8,142 bases of DNA. It comes from Palsa-506 sp050013415 (GTDB lineage Bacteria > Actinomycetota > Actinomycetes > Streptosporangiales > Streptosporangiaceae). The notes below the pieces were generated by a model. It searched no databases, was not told the DNA's origin, and worked only from the letters and a program-made list of their open reading frames with translations. Of the stretch, positions 6,539 to 8,142 are shown piece after piece. Within the stretch, counting starts at the first letter, position 1; each line of letters starts with the position of its first letter. Position numbers and translations under genes: made by a program. The stretch lies in NCBI GenBank assembly GCA_050013415.1, contig JBEKFH010000212.1, positions 1 to 8,142 of the forward strand, written 5' to 3'.

Positions 6539-7356
6539 TCGCCCGGCCCGGCGGCCCGGGAGGTTCCGGCGGACCGGGACGTACCGGCGGACCGGGACGT
6601 ACCGGCGGGGCGGGACGTGTCAGCCGGGCGGGGCGTGCCGGCGGGGCGGGGGCCGGTCCCGGACCGGTGCGCCTTGATGATCGTGCTGGCGACCTCGGTC
6701 ACCTTGATGTGGCGTGTCTGGGAAACGCCGCGCATCCGGTCGAATGCCTCCTCGGCGCTGCAGCCGAAGGTATGCATCAGGATGCCCTTGGCCTGATCCA
6801 CGACGGCCCTTGACTCCGCTGCCTCACGAAGCTGCAGCGCCGTCCGCCGCGAGTCGGTGTAGATGGATGCGTTTCCTACCGTCGCGCCGCCGAACGCAAT
6901 GAGCAGCTCGGCCAGGGCGATCCGCTCGGGATCCAGCGAGCGGGGTCGCGCCCCGAAGAGCGACAGCGTCACGGCAACCGGGCCGGACTGATGGACCAGC
7001 GTGACCGAGCACCGGACGCCCCGGCAGAGCGCGGCGCTCGCGTAGGCGGGCCACCTGTCCTCGACGAGGCTGTCCGGGCAGTTGATGACCTCGCCTGTCG
7101 CCAGCGCCTGCACCCAGGGGCCAGTGCGGGCCTGCCACGACAACTCAAACAAATCAGCCAGATCCGGATGGGTAGCGGCCATCTCCACTAGATCGCCATC
7201 ACGCCAGAGCGCCGCAGTCGCGCCCGAGCAGGCGGCTACCTGGCGGGACGCGAGGACGGCGAGCCGGTGCAGCGACCTGACGTCAGAGGCATCCGCGATG
7301 TTCAGCAGCCCGGCGACCTCACGTGCGAGTTCCTGGGTGACGTTCTGCTCAAGCAC
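6496..7356 (-). CDS. GAF-ANTAR RNA-binding regulator
   Basis: 286 residues from GTG at 7356, which has GGAGG five bases upstream. Residues about 25-165 form a GAF-type sensor domain (SLHRLAVLASRQVAACSGATAALWR through LIAFGGATVGNASIY). Residues about 172-228 form an ANTAR domain: LQLREAAESRAVVDQAKGIL, then MHTFGCSAEEAFDRMRGVSQ and HIKVTEVASTII, with the family's alanine-rich coil and A-K-G-I-L-M core. ANTAR proteins bind paired RNA hairpins with six-base loops and act by antitermination or on translation. There is no receiver domain, so input probably comes through GAF; the ligand is unknown. The tail after 231 is repetitive and disordered, with six-residue units such as RSAGTS. The last 14 codons lie antisense to the end of the glycosyltransferase. 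Upstream is a 19-bp repeat array, then the LLM oxidoreductase on the same strand, so read-through is possible. Confidence 0.93.
   Translation of the reverse strand: MLEQNVTQELAREVAGLLNIADASDVRSLHRLAVLASRQVAACSGATAALWRDGDLVEMAATHPDLADLFELSWQARTGPWVQALATGEVINCPDSLVEDRWPAYASAALCRGVRCSVTLVHQSGPVAVTLSLFGARPRSLDPERIALAELLIAFGGATVGNASIYTDSRRTALQLREAAESRAVVDQAKGILMHTFGCSAEEAFDRMRGVSQTRHIKVTEVASTIIKAHRSGTGPRPAGTPRPADTSRPAGTSRSAGTSRSAGTSRAAGPGDQAATGAVRGSERS
6560..6649 (-). repeat. Five 18-bp tandem repeats coding the ANTAR protein tail
   Basis: Units begin at 6560, 6578, 6596, 6614 and 6632; the second reads GACGTACCGGCGGACCGG and the others vary from it. Because 18 is a multiple of three, each unit adds six residues of the pattern R-[PSA]-A-G-T-S to residues about 236-266. 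The frame is kept, so copy number can change without breaking the protein. Confidence 0.85.
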
Positions 7357-7361
7357 TGCCA

Positions 7362-7366
7362 CCTCC
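7362..7366 (-). promoter_or_regulatory. Ribosome binding site of the GAF-ANTAR gene
   Basis: GGAGG on the minus strand followed by TGGCA and the GTG at 7356. It excludes the longer reading from an upstream codon near 7458, which would translate through the tandem repeat array and has no ribosome site. Confidence 0.8.
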
Positions 7367-7393
7367 GTCGCCCCGAGCACGAAACCGCAGCTA

Positions 7394-7545
7394 TTTTGCA
7401 CGATGCCGGCTCTGTTGCACGATGCCGGCTCTGTTGCACGATGCCGGCTCCGTTGCACGATGCCGGCTCCGTTGCACGATGCCGGCTCCGTTGCGCGAGG
7501 CCGGCTCCGTTGCGCGAGGCCGGCTCCGTTGCATGAGGCCGGCTC
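7394..7545. repeat. Array of eight 19-bp tandem repeats
   Basis: Eight units of exactly 19 bp, starting at 7394, 7413, 7432, 7451, 7470, 7489, 7508 and 7527. The plus-strand form of units 4 and 5 is CGTTGCACGATGCCGGCTC. Units 2 and 3 are identical and differ from units 4-5 only at the first base (T). Units 6 and 7 are identical (CGTTGCGCGAGGCCGGCTC). Unit 8 has GCATGAGG in the centre, and unit 1 begins TTTT. There are no spacers. The period is not a multiple of three and no reading frame is conserved, so it is non-coding. It ends 37 bp from the GTG of the GAF-ANTAR gene, and every unit contains the self-complementary GCCGGC. Confidence 0.95.
7407..7535 (-). promoter_or_regulatory. Possible ANTAR-target-like hairpin series within the repeat array
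   Basis: As RNA in the direction of the GAF-ANTAR gene, the junction of two repeats reads CGUGC-AACGGA-GCCG: four GC pairs with one bulged U around a six-base loop with A at position 1 and G at position 4, as in described ANTAR targets. It spans 7445-7459 and recurs every 19 nt at 7464, 7483 and 7502 (CGCGC arm in the 7483 and 7502 copies) and more weakly at 7521. At 7426 and 7407 the loop is AACAGA, lacking G4. Stems are short and GCCGGC pairing between units competes, so this is a hypothesis. Confidence 0.35.
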
Positions 7546-7557
7546 CCGTTACGAGAC

Positions 7558-7590
7558 GTTATCGCCGCGTAGAAGATGTTACCGCCGCGT
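7558..7590. repeat. Short direct repeat after the LLM gene
   Basis: GTTATCGCCGCGT at 7558-7570 and GTTACCGCCGCGT at 7578-7590 match at 12 of 13 positions with a 20-bp period. They are followed by overlapping small palindromes TTCGCGAA (7590-7597) and GAAGCTTC (7595-7602). The period is close to that of the neighbouring 19-bp array but the sequence differs. Confidence 0.6.
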
Positions 7591-7603
7591 TCGCGAAGCT
7601 TCA

Positions 7604-8142
7604 TTACCCTGCCAGGTCACGGATCTGCTCGATCAGGGCGACGCGCTCGGCGTGCGTCCCCGCGAGCGGAGCGACGTTCAGGGTGGTGACCCCGGACGCA
7701 CGCATCGCCGCGACCCGCTCGGCGACCAGCGACCGCGGTCCGACCAGCGACGTCCCGGCTAGCAGCGAGTGCGGCACCAGCGCTGCAGCCTCATCCTTGC
7801 GGCCGTCGAGGTATGCGTCCTGGATGGCCGCGGCCTCGCTCTCGTAGCCGAAGCGCACCGCGAGGTCGTTGTAAAAGTTGCGGCCTTTCGCGCCCATCCC
7901 GCCGATGTAGAGCGCCAGCATCGGCCGGCCGAGCTCGAGGTATCCGGTCACGTTCTCGCCGATCGCCAGGCCTGCATGCGCTATCACGTCGAGCGGGCCG
8001 AGCGAGGGATCACGCCGCGCGGCACCGGCCGCGAGTGGCGCTCCCCAGGCGGACGCCGCCTTCTCGGGGAAGTAGAAGATGGGCTGCCAGCCCTCGGCCA
8101 GCTCGGCCGCAAGCTCAACGTTCTTCGGCCCGAGCGCGGCGA
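7604..8142 (-). CDS. LLM-class (probably F420-dependent) oxidoreductase, C-terminal part
   Basis: The gene enters from the right edge; 178 residues to a TAA are visible and the N-terminal half is missing. The fragment starts AALGPKNVELAAELAEGWQP, typical of the later strands of the luciferase-like TIM barrel in actinobacterial F420-dependent enzymes. It continues with IFYFPE, then PMLALYIGGMGAKGRNFYND, LAVRFGYESEAAAIQDAYLDG, and the final GPRSLVAERVAAMRASGVTTLNVAPL block that closes the barrel. Family members move hydride between reduced F420 (some use FMN) and varied substrates; the substrate cannot be inferred. The cofactor-contacting N-terminal residues are outside the window, so F420 use is inferred from similarity to the F420 subfamily. 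It lies upstream of the GAF-ANTAR gene on the same strand, 247 bp away, with the repeat array between. Confidence 0.85.
   Translation of the reverse strand, partial: AALGPKNVELAAELAEGWQPIFYFPEKAASAWGAPLAAGAARRDPSLGPLDVIAHAGLAIGENVTGYLELGRPMLALYIGGMGAKGRNFYNDLAVRFGYESEAAAIQDAYLDGRKDEAAALVPHSLLAGTSLVGPRSLVAERVAAMRASGVTTLNVAPLAGTHAERVALIEQIRDLAG

Noticed and set aside
5620..6813. Plus-strand open frame of 397 codons over the glycosyltransferase and ANTAR genes
   Set aside because: An out-of-frame Arg/Gly/Pro-rich reading of two well-supported genes.
7357..7458. N-terminal extension of the ANTAR protein through the repeat array
   Set aside because: The extra residues are a translation of the 19-bp repeats, there is no ribosome site, and GGAGG marks the GTG at 7356.
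7394..7545. CRISPR array
   Set aside because: The repeats are directly abutting 19-bp units with no spacers, and no cas gene is present.

Overview
The window is very GC-rich with long open frames on both strands, and its gene content (SigB/F-type sigma factor, PAS-GAF-PP2C phosphatase, GAF-ANTAR protein, F420-type luciferase-like oxidoreductase) points to a chromosome segment of an actinomycete, probably filamentous and of the Streptomyces/Streptosporangiales type. The genus cannot be fixed from this sequence. There are seven genes, two of them cut by the window edges. There is no tRNA, rRNA, CRISPR array, transposase or phage gene.

Layout from left to right. (1) Bases 1-503, minus: the N-terminal part of an M24 aminopeptidase-P-like protein. 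It lies just downstream of (2) 543-1892, minus: a type II NADH dehydrogenase, probably in one operon. (3) 2011-2841, plus: a SigB/SigF/SigG-family sigma factor, divergent from the dehydrogenase, with a possible SigB-like promoter in front of it. (4) 2877-4925, minus: a PAS-GAF-SpoIIE/RsbU-type PP2C phosphatase, convergent with the sigma gene. (5) A 371-bp divergent spacer, 4926-5296, holds short direct repeats, a small palindrome and two adjacent stem-loops. (6) 5297-6538, plus: a GT4-type glycosyltransferase whose donor-binding motifs look eroded. (7) 6496-7356, minus: a GAF-ANTAR RNA-binding regulator with a repetitive disordered tail; its 3' end overlaps the glycosyltransferase by 43 bp. 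(8) 7357-7603: a spacer dominated by eight tandem copies of a 19-bp repeat. (9) 7604-8142, minus: the C-terminal part of an LLM-class, probably F420-dependent, oxidoreductase.

The window is largely about signalling. A sigma factor and a phosphatase of the kind that work in partner-switching sit tail to tail, but no anti-sigma kinase or STAS antagonist is present, so the middle of that pathway must be encoded elsewhere. The most original observation is the 19-bp array directly upstream of the GAF-ANTAR gene. Read as RNA in the direction of that gene, most repeat junctions can form a small hairpin with a six-base loop having A at position 1 and G at position 4, the loop signature of known ANTAR protein targets. 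This suggests, without proving, that the gene carries an unusual multi-copy array of its own binding sites.
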